A DNA stretch of 64,000 nt from Symmetrospora coprosmae (Eukaryota; Basidiomycota; Cystobasidiomycetes; Symmetrosporaceae): the NCBI GenBank assembly GCA_008802785.1, contig VUYT01000015.1, forward strand, positions 248,001-312,000, given 5' to 3'. Shown here one piece after another: positions 54,981 through 64,000 of the stretch. Under the pieces are notes generated by a model, which worked only from the letters and a program-made list of their open reading frames with translations, had not been told where the DNA came from and searched no databases. The position numbers were made by a program, and so were the translations under genes. Position 1 is the first letter of the stretch; the number at the start of each line of letters is the position of its first letter.

Positions 54981-57751
54981 ATGAGCAACCGCAGCAGCGG
55001 CCAGCTGGGCGACAGCGGGTCAGGCAGGCCACGGGAGGAGAGGCGTGACGCGGCGATGGGCTCGTCTGACCGCACACCAGGGAAGAGCACATTCTCTGCA
55101 CACAAGAAAGCAACAGCAGCAGCAGCAGCATCGCCTACGTCTCCCTCTACGAAGCGGCCGAGCTCGTCTGGACGAACCCGCTCACGCGCCCCGACAGTCA
55201 ACTCGCTGCACTCGCTCCTCGAGCCGTTCAATCGCGCCAACGGCGCAATCCCAGAGACGAGCAGAGCAGCTGCAGACGTTGCAGAGCAGAAGACGGCCAA
55301 CCAGATAGGCCTGCTCGAGAGCTGGAAGTACCTTCCTTTCCTGGCTCATCAAGGTGAGCGGACGTCAGGCTGCAAGAGAGCGCGTCGCACACGTCACGGG
55401 ACTGACTGCCCGGCCCCGAATCTCGCGCATGTCCGTCCGGACGCCCATCGAAATGCCGTACACTTGACAGCGACATCCCTGGCATCAGCATTCGTCTCGC
55501 ATCATGTGTTCGGCCCGCCCAAGAAGAGCTGGGGAATCGAGCTCACCCTCTTTACCACGGCTATTCGGGAGAGCGTCCAGTACAGCCACTTGTCCTCACT
55601 GGGCATGTTGCGCAAGTTCTTGAACCTGCAGCAAGTCCTGCCTACGCCTGGAGATGGCGTCGTTACTCCCGTTGTCTTCGCCGTCAAGCGCAGAGGCTTG
55701 CCGGGTCTGTTGCAAGCGGCGGATGAGCACGAGGATGGCTCTAGAGAGCTCACGGGCGAATGGGTCGTCAGCAAGCGCATTTGGCGCCGCATGCAGCAGG
55801 AACACTATAGCACACCAGCGGTCACGCCCACGGGCAACGGTAGCGGAAACAGCAGCGCGTCAAGCAAACCGCAACCGATCCCCAATCGCAAGCAGTCGCG
55901 ACGGTCCGGCTCGGGCGAGACACATCATCACCAGTTCCAGCCACACTCAGGAAAAGACAAGGTCGTGATGTACCTTCACGGCGGCGCCTACTATGTCATG
56001 TCGGCAGCCACGCATCGCTTCATCACCATCTCGGTGTCAAAGTACACCGACTGCCGCGTGTTTGCCGTCAATTATCGCCTGGCGCCAGAGTGTCGATGGC
56101 CGGGCCAGATACACGATGCCATCTCAGGCTACTTCCGACTCATCCATGACCTCAAGATCCCGCCGGAAAACATTATCTTTGCGGGCGATTCGGCAGGAGG
56201 CGGACTCACACTCGCCACTATGATGTACCTGCGGGACAATGGGCTACCACTGCCTAGCGGGGCCATTGTAATGAGTCCATGGGTTGATCTGACCATGTCG
56301 TGCGACTCATGGGAAACCAATGCGGTGGGTCCGGTCACTTGTCGAGAATCTCGGCCTATTGCCGATGCTGATCAATCGCTGGGTCTGCTTGGGTCCGTGC
56401 TCACAGCCATACGACTATCTACGGATGCCATCAGGCGATGACCACATGAACCCGATAGCATCTTTGCTCGGTGCGGAGAACGTCAAGAAGCTCATCACCC
56501 ACCCATACGTGTCCCCACTCTTTGGCGACTTTACCGGTTTCCCACCTCTGCTGATCCAGTGCGGGGATGCCGAGTGTCTGCGCGACGAAGGGACCTTATT
56601 AGCGCACAAGGCTTCTCTAGCTGGAGTGCAGGTTTATCACGAGGTATACGAGGACTGCCCACATGGTGAGCTTGAGCATCGGTAGACGCCCGGGACTGCG
56701 ACACAGGCTGACGAGCTGCGAATCCCTCGCGAGCGCAGTCTTTCAAGCCTTCTTCTTCCTCGAGGCAGCCAAGAAGGCGTTCCGCTCACATCGCAACTTC
56801 GTCAAGCGTGTCCTACCAAGCATACGACGGTCGACCAGGGTTGACCTCTCGTCTATGGATATAGAGGTCATGTCGGATGCCCATGCCATCAAGGAGGATG
56901 GCGAGCCAGAAGCTAAGAGCTTGCCTGCCTCGCCTGGCCCAAGCGTGGGCGAGTCTGCGACAGACACTACCATGAGCGGAGGCAGCGACTCCAGTATGGA
57001 CGAAGACGATGCACTTCGTGACACGGACACGGCTCATGACACGGCGGGCGTACCATGTTCCGACCCTCGGAGAGAAGAACATGCACCAGATGGCACAGAG
57101 GCTAGCGGACCAGTGTCCGATCTCGTTCTCAAGGGTGTTGGTGGTATGATTGGCTCGGCAGCATCGCTGGCTGCTACGTCGCAACAGCACCACGATCTGG
57201 AGCGAGTCGACGAGGAGCAGGACGAGAGCATTGCGCACATGGACGCTCACGATGGCGGCAGATACGGAGGGGAAAGTGACGATGGACAGAGCATGCGGCA
57301 TTCTCGGTACTACACCGCCGCTTCCACAGCAGGGCTCCCATCGCCATCTTCGTCGTCCGCGCGACCCCCGCCCATCTCCACCCCATCTTCACCCTCCTAC
57401 TTCCGGCGGCAGCGCTCCGTCTCATCACTCACGCTCGCGCCGCTCACGCCTTCGACTAGCACGCGCGACCTGCCTCTGCCTTCGCCCGGAGGTGCAGTGT
57501 CAGCTGCGCCCTCGTTCCGCCCATCACACTCGCGGACCAGCAGTTCGAGCACCATCACGCGGCCGGGAATCATCAGGGAGAACTCGCGCCCGCGCATTAG
57601 GACCAACTCGCACCCGGATCTGCAAGCGCTGCTCGACAGCTACGAAGCCGCGCCTTCACGCAATACCGTCCTATTCGCCTCAAGGGAAGCAAGCGAGACC
57701 AGCGACGCAGAAGATGACGAGGAACTCGGACGGGGAACAAGCAGAGGGTGA
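54981..57751 (+). CDS. HSL-type alpha/beta-hydrolase (lipase/esterase) with disordered tail
   Basis: Four exons, 54981-55353, 55471-56324, 56407-56665 and 56739-57751, give 832 residues. Residues 1-120 are Ser/Ala/Gln-rich. The hydrolase domain shows the oxyanion motif YLHGGAYYVMS, NYRLAPECRWPGQIHDAI, the nucleophile elbow FAGDSAGGGL, the SPWVDLTMSC strand, LIQCGDAECLRDE (acid residue) and the catalytic His in CPHVFQAFFF. This order fits the hormone-sensitive lipase family. After the His, about 330 residues are disordered, acidic and Ser-rich with basic patches. It probably hydrolyses esters such as short-chain acyl or steryl esters; localisation is unclear. The long tail is likely regulatory. 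Confidence 0.87.
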
Positions 57752-58029
57752 TTGCGGGATGGCAGTCCCCGTTGCCTAGCTGGCTTGTTCCACTCAGTCC
57801 GACGACTGCTAGTCCGCCACCTTTGCATTTCTCGCGCATATGCATATTCTGTCTGCCACTGCATCGTTAGCACTCCAGACTGCTCATCTTAAGCATGTAT
57901 TCATCTCGACTGCATCCTCTCTGGGCATTGTATCCAGATCCAAGTCTGCGTGCTGCCAACACATGCAATACAAAGGAAGAGGGACCAAGATGAGACGGTA
58001 GCACCGAACGAAACAGCAAGCAGCTCGAG

Positions 58030-59783
58030 ATGGAGTCGGTCCCGATGCATGTCCTCCGACGCCTCACGCGGGCCGTCTTTGGCTGTTTCCACGGCTTGGA
58101 GCGGTTCTTTGATCGCTGGACGTCCCGAGCGGGTCCCATCTTCGTGGTGCTCTGCACGACGCTCCTCCTCCTGGGGACAGTGACGTACTGTCAGTGCTCG
58201 CTGACCTTCCTGCTCGCACTGTGGGCTGTTGGCTGTCGCTCCATGCTTGGCAGGCCGCGACTGACGCGTTGTGTGGCTGCGTGAAACGTCCCTCAGTCGA
58301 AGCCTTCTTCTGGCCCATGTTTAGCAGCAGCGACGACAGCAGCACCGTCTCGCGCATACTCAAGCCTACCTTTGGACTGCTATGGAGCTGCTACCTGGTC
58401 GCTGGATTCAGCCTGCACTATTACTACGCTGTCACCACTCTTCCCGGCAGCCCGCGTGACGCGCCGGGAACGACCAGGTACCGGCGCTTCTTCAGCTGGC
58501 GTTCGACCCAGCGCGATCTGTCCCGTGCCTCTTCATCCAGCGAGAAGAAGGAGTCACGTCGGCGTGAACTGCCTATCGATGCCGCCGGGTCCGATGCCGC
58601 CCAACGCTCCTGCAGGAAGTGCCCTGAAATCGCTTCGGCGGACCACGATGGATGGGTACAGCCGCCGAAACCTGAACGTACACACCACTGCAGCGCTTGC
58701 AAGGTGTGTGTGCTGAAGTACGATCACCAGTCAGTCGCATCAGTCAATTTATCCTGTGCGGTCCACTCTCGCTGAGTGAAACTTTTCTATGCAGCTGCCC
58801 ATGTATGTCTTGCACCAGCATGGTATACTTCAGGTATTATGGACTGATCTTCTAACTCTTGCGACCACGCTTCCAGGGCTGAATGGCTGCGTGCGTGGCT
58901 ACACTACAAACGTTGGGACAGGACTGTCAGGCTGAAGTGGCATCGCATCTACAGGTTGGCTTGCACAACGAGCGCTATTTTCTCCTTTTCATGTGCTACT
59001 TGTGCCTGGCTTGCAGCTCAGTCGCTGTACTGGGTTTCCCGGTCATGCTGCAGACGCTCAATTTCCGCGCTACCGTGAGTACCTGCGCGCACCATGCAGC
59101 ACAATAGCACCTGGAAAGGCTGACAGTCGGCATCGCAGTGGCCTCACATTACTCCACGGTCCTTCTCAATACTGCTATGGATCCTCAGCGTAGCAATAGG
59201 GTTCGCCCTGCTGATCATGGCAGTTTGGCAGGTGCGGGCATACGGCCAGCCCATGCTCAGCATGCGAGCACGCTGACGTGGCTTTCACCTTCTAGCTCTG
59301 GCTTATAGCGAGCAACGAGACAACGGTGGAGGCGAACGATAACGGTAAGTCTTTCTCACGTCGACCAAGGAGACGCGACCGAGCCTGATGAACGAGCCTG
59401 CCTTACGCAGACTACTACCGCAAGCTGGCCAAGCGTCGACAGCGGGTGCGCTCTGAAACGGCTTGAGCTACGACAGAGGCGTACTGACTGCATCCGGATC
59501 TGCAGGTCTTCCTCAACCCGTACGACCGCGGGTACCGCGAGAATCTGCGCGACTTCTTCAATGTCGGGCCTGGCAGAAGGTGAGGAAGTCGCGATATGCC
59601 GCAAGCCAGACTGTACATGTGCTCAAGCAGCACTGCAACAGGGACTCAAGCTGGTCGTCCGTCCTGCTGCCTGTGCGAGTGCCAGCTTCCAGCAACGGCT
59701 GGCAATGGCCCAAACGCGCGGGATGGGAAGCAAACGGGATGGATCAGAGCGATGAGCTCACGGATGACGAGGGAGACGAGTAG
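58030..59783 (+). CDS. DHHC palmitoyltransferase, ZDHHC16-like
   Basis: Ten exons give 375 residues: 58030-58189, 58297-58729, 58795-58802, 58877-58890, 58955-59074, 59139-59231, 59296-59344, 59411-59445, 59506-59579 and 59642-59783. Membrane helices lie at about residues 35-55, 75-100, 210-235 and 255-280. The cysteine-rich domain reads [31 protein letters not shown] with the catalytic DHHC. The Pro-Trp part is encoded by 8-nt and 14-nt microexons. The TTxE motif appears as NETTVE, and the C terminus has VFLNPYDRGYRENLRDFF...VLLP as in animal ZDHHC16 (NPYNYG...VLLP). It S-acylates proteins at ER or Golgi membranes; ZDHHC16 substrates include phospholamban and PCSK9-pathway proteins, none implied here. 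Confidence 0.88.
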
Positions 59784-60030
59784 GAAGCATCGAATGGCAG
59801 TATGACATCCGACAGGTACAGTGTTCTGCCACGGCGATGTATTCTTGTTGTCGAGCCCGATCAAACGCAAGGCAGTCTGATCCACTGCTGGTCTATCCCG
59901 ATCGCCTTGCGCATGTTCCCCTATTGCGCTGCACTGGCATTTCCCCTGTTCTGCGTATTTCATTCAGGCGCCAACCAAAGCCAGCTCCTTCCAGGCCGCT
60001 GTACCGAGATCGCTCCTCTCGAAATCGGCC

Positions 60031-60918
60031 TCATCGCCAGTAGCCACCTGCCAGCACACTTTGTCCATGAGTAGAGGCGCGTGTGAGGCCTTTCTTTGAC
60101 CTCTTGAAACCGAGCTCTGCGTAGCTCTCGCCCATGCCAAATTCCATCTCGAACATTGCGTCGGTGTAGCTGATGACTAGGCCCTTGGCCCGCAGAGCAG
60201 GGAGTGCCATGACGATGGCACCCAGCTTGGCAGGAGTGAGGGATGCCGGCCAATCAAGGCGGACAAACTCAAGAGGCAAGCGGCGCAAAATGTCGAGCTG
60301 CGCCTTGGTGACTTTGTCAAAAGTGAGGAAGGGCATCTGAAGCTTGGTGAGGCGCGTGTAGGATGAGATGGTCTCAACGAAGACGCTGAACTTGAGTGAC
60401 GGCTTGCCGCGCTCCATCATTCCCATTCCAGCTGGGCTGAAGCCCGAGCTGTAGAGGAGGGACTTGGGATTGACCGCCTTGAAGAGCGGGAGGTAATAGT
60501 CCGGATGGTTGTCGTCAGGCTGACCTGACTGGCAGCAGAGGTACACTCCGAAGTAGAGCACACCCGACACAGCCTCGGTGAGCTTTGCAAGCGAACCGGA
60601 CTCTTCCGCAAAGTCTTCGTCAAGGCAGGCGAAGCTATCCTCGTCGGAGGGGGAGACCTGTAGAGCGAGCAGGATGCCGCTCGGTACTTTGTCTATGCCG
60701 GAGGACTTGAAGTACTTGATGAGCTCGTACGCGTTGTAAAAGTCGCAGGTGCGATATAGCTCGGGTCTGACCAGATCGCAGAGTCGCTTCGAGACGCGGC
60801 AGAGAGCCGCGAGGGATTTGACGTTTTGTCGATGTCCGTAGGGCAAGCTGATGGCTCCGATCGTCTGGATGATCTTCGTGAGCATCTCGTTCGGTAGGTC
60901 GGTCAGCTTGACGGCCAT
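60031..60918 (-). CDS. F-box-like protein
   Basis: A single-exon frame of 295 residues. The N terminus reads VKLTDLPNEMLTKIIQTI, then VKSLAALCRVSKRLCDLVRPELYRT, which fits an F-box (LPxEI/ML...LxxVSKRxxxLVxPxLYR). The rest is a likely repeat-type substrate domain with FVETISSYTRLTKLQMPFLTF and RRLPLEFVRLDW, resembling leucine-rich repeats common in basidiomycete F-box families. It would act in an SCF ubiquitin ligase; the target is unknown. It is unusual here in having no intron. Confidence 0.8.
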   Translation of the reverse strand: MAVKLTDLPNEMLTKIIQTIGAISLPYGHRQNVKSLAALCRVSKRLCDLVRPELYRTCDFYNAYELIKYFKSSGIDKVPSGILLALQVSPSDEDSFACLDEDFAEESGSLAKLTEAVSGVLYFGVYLCCQSGQPDDNHPDYYLPLFKAVNPKSLLYSSGFSPAGMGMMERGKPSLKFSVFVETISSYTRLTKLQMPFLTFDKVTKAQLDILRRLPLEFVRLDWPASLTPAKLGAIVMALPALRAKGLVISYTDAMFEMEFGMGESYAELGFKRSKKGLTRASTHGQSVLAGGYWR

Positions 60919-61533
60919 TGTGAAGCTCGTCGCCTGAGCGCAGGGAGAGGGGATCCTGGAGGATCAGCGCTGTAAAGTATGCCACCGGGTGCTACATAGC
61001 GAGACTCTAGCCTTCTGGATCCACTTACTACGATGAATAGGCAATGCCGGGCTTACAACGCTCGCTCAGGCCCTTGTCGCGAGCGTGACGGAGGCGATGG
61101 CGGAGGCGGAGGAAGCTGAATGCCGGTGAACGCTGCTTGGAGGTGTAAAAGGTGGAGGACGGACGACGACTTGGTGGATGCCAACGCGTAAGAGTGGGCA
61201 ATGGCTAATGGCTTAAGGTGAGCAAGAGAGAGAGAGAGAGGAGAGGGAGAAGGCTGCGGAAAGGGGTTGAGGTTTGGTGTGACGCGATCGCGGAGTTTGC
61301 TTGCGGAGACGGTCCTTGCGTCGCCGCATTCGAACCGGCATCCGTACTTGCAGCTGGCAGAATCAGCTATGCAGCAACTATGTAGAGGGGGCCAAAGCCA
61401 TCATATAGACGTCCTTAGGGGGAACGGGCGGCGATGGTCGGCCCGCCTGTATGCAAGCTGATTGTCGTGTCGCGTCTATCAGCTATCGAGGACTATCGTT
61501 ACAACTGATGCTATACCGTTCTGCAAGCAGTAC
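60919..61533. other. Intergenic region between the F-box and La genes
   Basis: About 615 bp between the F-box start codon and the La stop codon, both on the minus strand. It holds the F-box promoter and the La 3' UTR. A GA repeat is listed separately. A GTTCGAA on the minus strand near 61330 lacks tRNA stems. Confidence 0.5.
61223..61242. repeat. GA dinucleotide microsatellite
   Basis: A run of about nine GA units lies in the intergenic region upstream of the F-box gene. It may be polymorphic; no function is implied. Confidence 0.7.
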
Positions 61534-63603
61534 CTATGCGTCCTCGGTCTTTGCCTTCTTGGCAGGCGGGTCAGGTGCGGGCCCGCTGGATCCGGGCTCT
61601 GGGACACCGATGGCATTGCCCTTTTGAGCAGGAGCCGAGTCCTCCTCCCTGTCGCGCTTCCGCTCGTTCTTCTTTTCATCGTTCCGGTCCGAAGGCCTGC
61701 TGTCCCGGTCCCGGTTGTCGCGCCTGTCGCCGCCTCTGCTGTTGTTGCCACCGCGACCACCACGTCCTCCACGGTCCCGGTCTCCACCACGACCGCCACC
61801 TCGTCCGCCCCGGCCTCCACGACCGCGGTCGCCTCCCCGGCCGCCGCGTCCACCGCCGCCATTGCGGTTGTTGCCAGACTTTGAATCGGCGAGCGCGATG
61901 GATGCACGCTTGTTGGCCCGGTCGACGTGGTACTGCTTCTCCTCCTCGCCCGTGAGGAAAATCCACTTCAGCTTGGCATCTGGACCGCCGAGGGTGAAGT
62001 CGGCGCCCTGGATGCGCTGCAGAGTCCGGTCGTCCACAGGGTCCTTGAAGAAGGCAGCTCCCTGACCGCGAGTCCGGTCAAAGTCGACAAAGACGGTTGG
62101 GTGAATCTCGGTGAGGGCCTTCTTGAGCTCGAGCGGGTTGGCCTCATCGTTGTTGACGGCGCCGCCAAACTTGAGCACCTTGCCCGCAGTGTACTCGATA
62201 TCCTCCTGGTTCTTGATCATGCCCGTCCCGGCATCAACCTCCATCTCCTTGCCCTCGACAAAGATCATGACTGGCCCGCTCTTCTCGTCCTTGCCCCATC
62301 CGCTGTCGCCATTCCGGCGGTCGCCCCTCCGGTTGTCGTTACCCATGTGGTCAGCGTCCTTGAAGGCGTTGAAGGCCCGCTTGGTGTTCTGGGGGCGGGT
62401 AGACGCCTGCTTGTTCTCTCCGTAAGTTGGCTCGATGCCCTTCTCCTTCGCCTTCATGTCGATGTAGGCCTTCCTGTGAACGCGGAAGGCAGATGAGGAC
62501 AGCCATCAGTGCTCTGTGAGGTCACGACGGGAGCTGGATACATGCGACGCACTTGGACATAACCTCGAGAGGCTCGGACTCTCCAAAGTAGGTTGGCTTG
62601 GGATCGAGGGCGAGGAACGTCTGCGCCGACTCCTCGGTCGCAAACTCGACAAAGACCGAGTTCTTGAACTTCTTCTTCTCGTCTCTGCGCATGCGGACAG
62701 CATTGACCTTGCCGCAGTTGAGGCTCTCAAACCAGGTCTCTAGGCTCTTCTGAAGCTCGGAGAAGGCGTAGTTCCCGCCTCCGCTGCCACCCTTGCGGTC
62801 CTTGCCTCCACGCTCCTGCTGTTGCTCCTCCTCGTCTGGGAAGCCCTTGGCGTACACGCTCCTGTCGAGCTGCCCAGTCTGACCAGGCGGGGTGAGCGCC
62901 TTCTTGCGGCGGATCTCCTGCCCGTCACCAGAAATCTCGAGCAGCGCGTTGTCGTCCTTTGTCGGGTACGCGGATCGCAGCGCGTTGACAATGGCGAACT
63001 CGCAGATGGTCGGGGAACGCGACGACTTGTTGAGAATCGCCTGCATGCGCTTGAACTCGAGAATTTGCGAGAGGGGGATGAAGCCAGTGCCCATTGGCGC
63101 ATCCTCGGCCTTCTTTGCCTGGGACAGTGTGAAGAGGTGCTAGGTGATGACAGAGCGACAAAGGAGGTGTCAGAGTGACTTTATTGCAAGCGCTGAACTG
63201 CCGTGCCACCGAAAAGCTCGCCCGTGCACGCATGACACTTTTCGGGCATCATACATCATGTACTCACGCGGTCGTAGGGCAGGTTAGAGTCGGAGAGGTA
63301 GAAGGTGATCTGCTTGACGGCCTCCTGGATGACGGCGTCCTCCTTCTGCGACTCTGTCTTTTCGACCTGCTCCTGCTTGGTGGCCGTAGTCTCCTCTGCG
63401 TCCTCCTTCTTTGCCGTGGCGCTGTCGATCTCCTTGTCATGCGCCTCGAGCTCCTCCTTGAGCTCCTTCTCTAGAGCATCCTCGCCCCCTTCCTTGATCT
63501 CGACAGTGGTCCTCTCCTCGGTCTTGACGTCCTTCGTCTCTCCTGCAGCTGACTCGACGGGCAGCGAGCCAGTTCCGACTGCCTCAGGCTTGACCTCGGA
63601 CAT
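61534..63603 (-). CDS. lhp1: La protein (Lhp1), RNA polymerase III transcript chaperone
   Basis: Three exons, 63603-63268, 63139-62553 and 62473-61534, give 620 residues. An acidic Lys/Glu-rich N terminus of ~90 residues precedes the La motif (EAVKQITFYLSDSNLPYDRHLFTL...IPLSQILEFKRM...SPTICEFAIVNALR). RRM1 follows (SVYAKGFP...LETWFESLNCGKVNAVRMRRD...SVFVEFATEESA). A linker with KAYIDMKAKEKG leads to a second RRM-like region (HPTVFVDFDRTRGQGAAFF...LKWIFLTGEEEKQYH), consistent with an xRRM. The C-terminal ~100 residues are a GGRGG-rich RGG box, then a basic tail. It binds the 3' UUU-OH of new RNA polymerase III transcripts such as pre-tRNAs. The long RGG tail is not seen in yeast Lhp1. Confidence 0.92.
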
Positions 63604-64000
63604 GGCTGTAGGTTTGTACTGCTTGAAGAATGTCCCTCTAGCTGCTCTAGCTGCAAGACAATCTACTGTATCCTTCCTTCCAAGCTCGAGCGGTTGTATC
63701 GAGACAGAGCGTCAGTCCTGTCAGTCGCGCGCACCTCAAATTTGCTGCACCGGGGCTCGTGACTTTCAGAAGACTCCGGATGAAGCCATCATGCAAAGCC
63801 GCAGATGCTCAAAAAGGCCAAGATGGAACAGCTTTTCATACGCAATGACAGTTCGATCCTATCTGACATGATCATCATACTGCACAAACCGCCCGTATAG
63901 AAGCTGCGCCCGTTGTCCTTGCGGAAACCCCGCCGGAGTCCGCCACCGACCCGCCCCGCATTCACGCGTACTGCCTAACATCCTCCTCAGATGGCCCTAC
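63604..64000. other. Upstream region of the La gene to the window edge
   Basis: About 400 bp. Long frames here overlap La exon 1 in other frames and are shadows. It holds the La promoter and perhaps the edge of the next gene. Nothing else was recognised. Confidence 0.5.

Noticed and set aside
61320-61345. Possible tRNA T-loop (GTTCGAA on the minus strand)
   Set aside because: The flanking bases do not form a T-stem and no acceptor or anticodon stem is found; the same holds for a similar word near 18715.
1-64000. Transposons, LTR elements or other integrated elements
   Set aside because: No reverse transcriptase, integrase, transposase or long terminal repeat was recognised on either strand.

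Overview
The window is a gene-dense, GC-rich stretch of a fungal nuclear genome, most likely a basidiomycete. Nearly every gene has short GT-AG introns, typically about 50-100 nt, and several have eight or more exons. Gene content is clearly fungal: COQ1, RRP1, CSN1, a fungal-type tetraspanin, an intersectin/Pan1-like endocytic GEF and a secreted asparaginase pair. The intersectin-type architecture resembles that described for Cin1 of Cryptococcus, but I cannot place the species below phylum level. No rRNA, tRNA, CRISPR or mobile element was recognised. All gene models were spliced by eye using frame continuity and family motifs.

Layout. 0-6.3 kb (minus): a GH63-type glycosidase running off the left edge, a small DUF1772-type membrane protein and a REC114-like meiotic protein. 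6.6-10.4 kb (plus): a large disordered protein with a C-terminal membrane anchor. 10.6-12.6 kb (minus): mitochondrial RidA/Mmf1 with a 10-nt microexon, and a GNAT acetyltransferase. 12.9-17.7 kb (minus): three tandem paralogs of an unrecognised family with a shared intron position; two share an inverted-repeat promoter element. 18.1-18.8 kb (minus): ATP synthase subunit e. 19.3-21.7 kb (plus): a tetraspanin with a long N-terminal tail. 22.1-28.9 kb (plus): an intersectin-like protein with EH, WH2, two SH3, DH and PH domains. 29.0-30.2 kb (minus): a ZNF511-like zinc-finger protein. 30.4-35.4 kb (plus): two tandem MATE transporters. 35.6-38.5 kb (plus): a BuGZ/ZNF207-like zinc finger and RRP1. 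38.7-40.7 kb (minus): CSN1. 41.4-45.7 kb (plus): two tandem asparaginases around a 1.4-kb gene-poor stretch. 46.2-47.6 kb (minus): a UBE2E-like E2 with a tail carrying two SIM-like motifs. 47.8-49.4 kb (plus): COQ1. 49.6-51.0 kb (minus): a Csk1/Cak1-like kinase. 51.2-59.8 kb (plus): a GST, a 2OG-Fe(II) oxygenase, an HSL-type lipase and a ZDHHC16-like palmitoyltransferase. 60.0-63.6 kb (minus): an F-box protein and the La protein.

Most genes are unrelated housekeeping functions. The lineage-specific parts are the three-paralog cluster at 12.9-17.7 kb, the MATE pair and the asparaginase pair, all recent-looking tandem duplications. Points for a second look are the orphan cluster and its promoter repeat, the Asp-to-Asn change in the catalytic motif of both asparaginases, the E2 with candidate SUMO-interacting motifs, the kinase with an altered catalytic loop, and several microexons of 8-15 nt.
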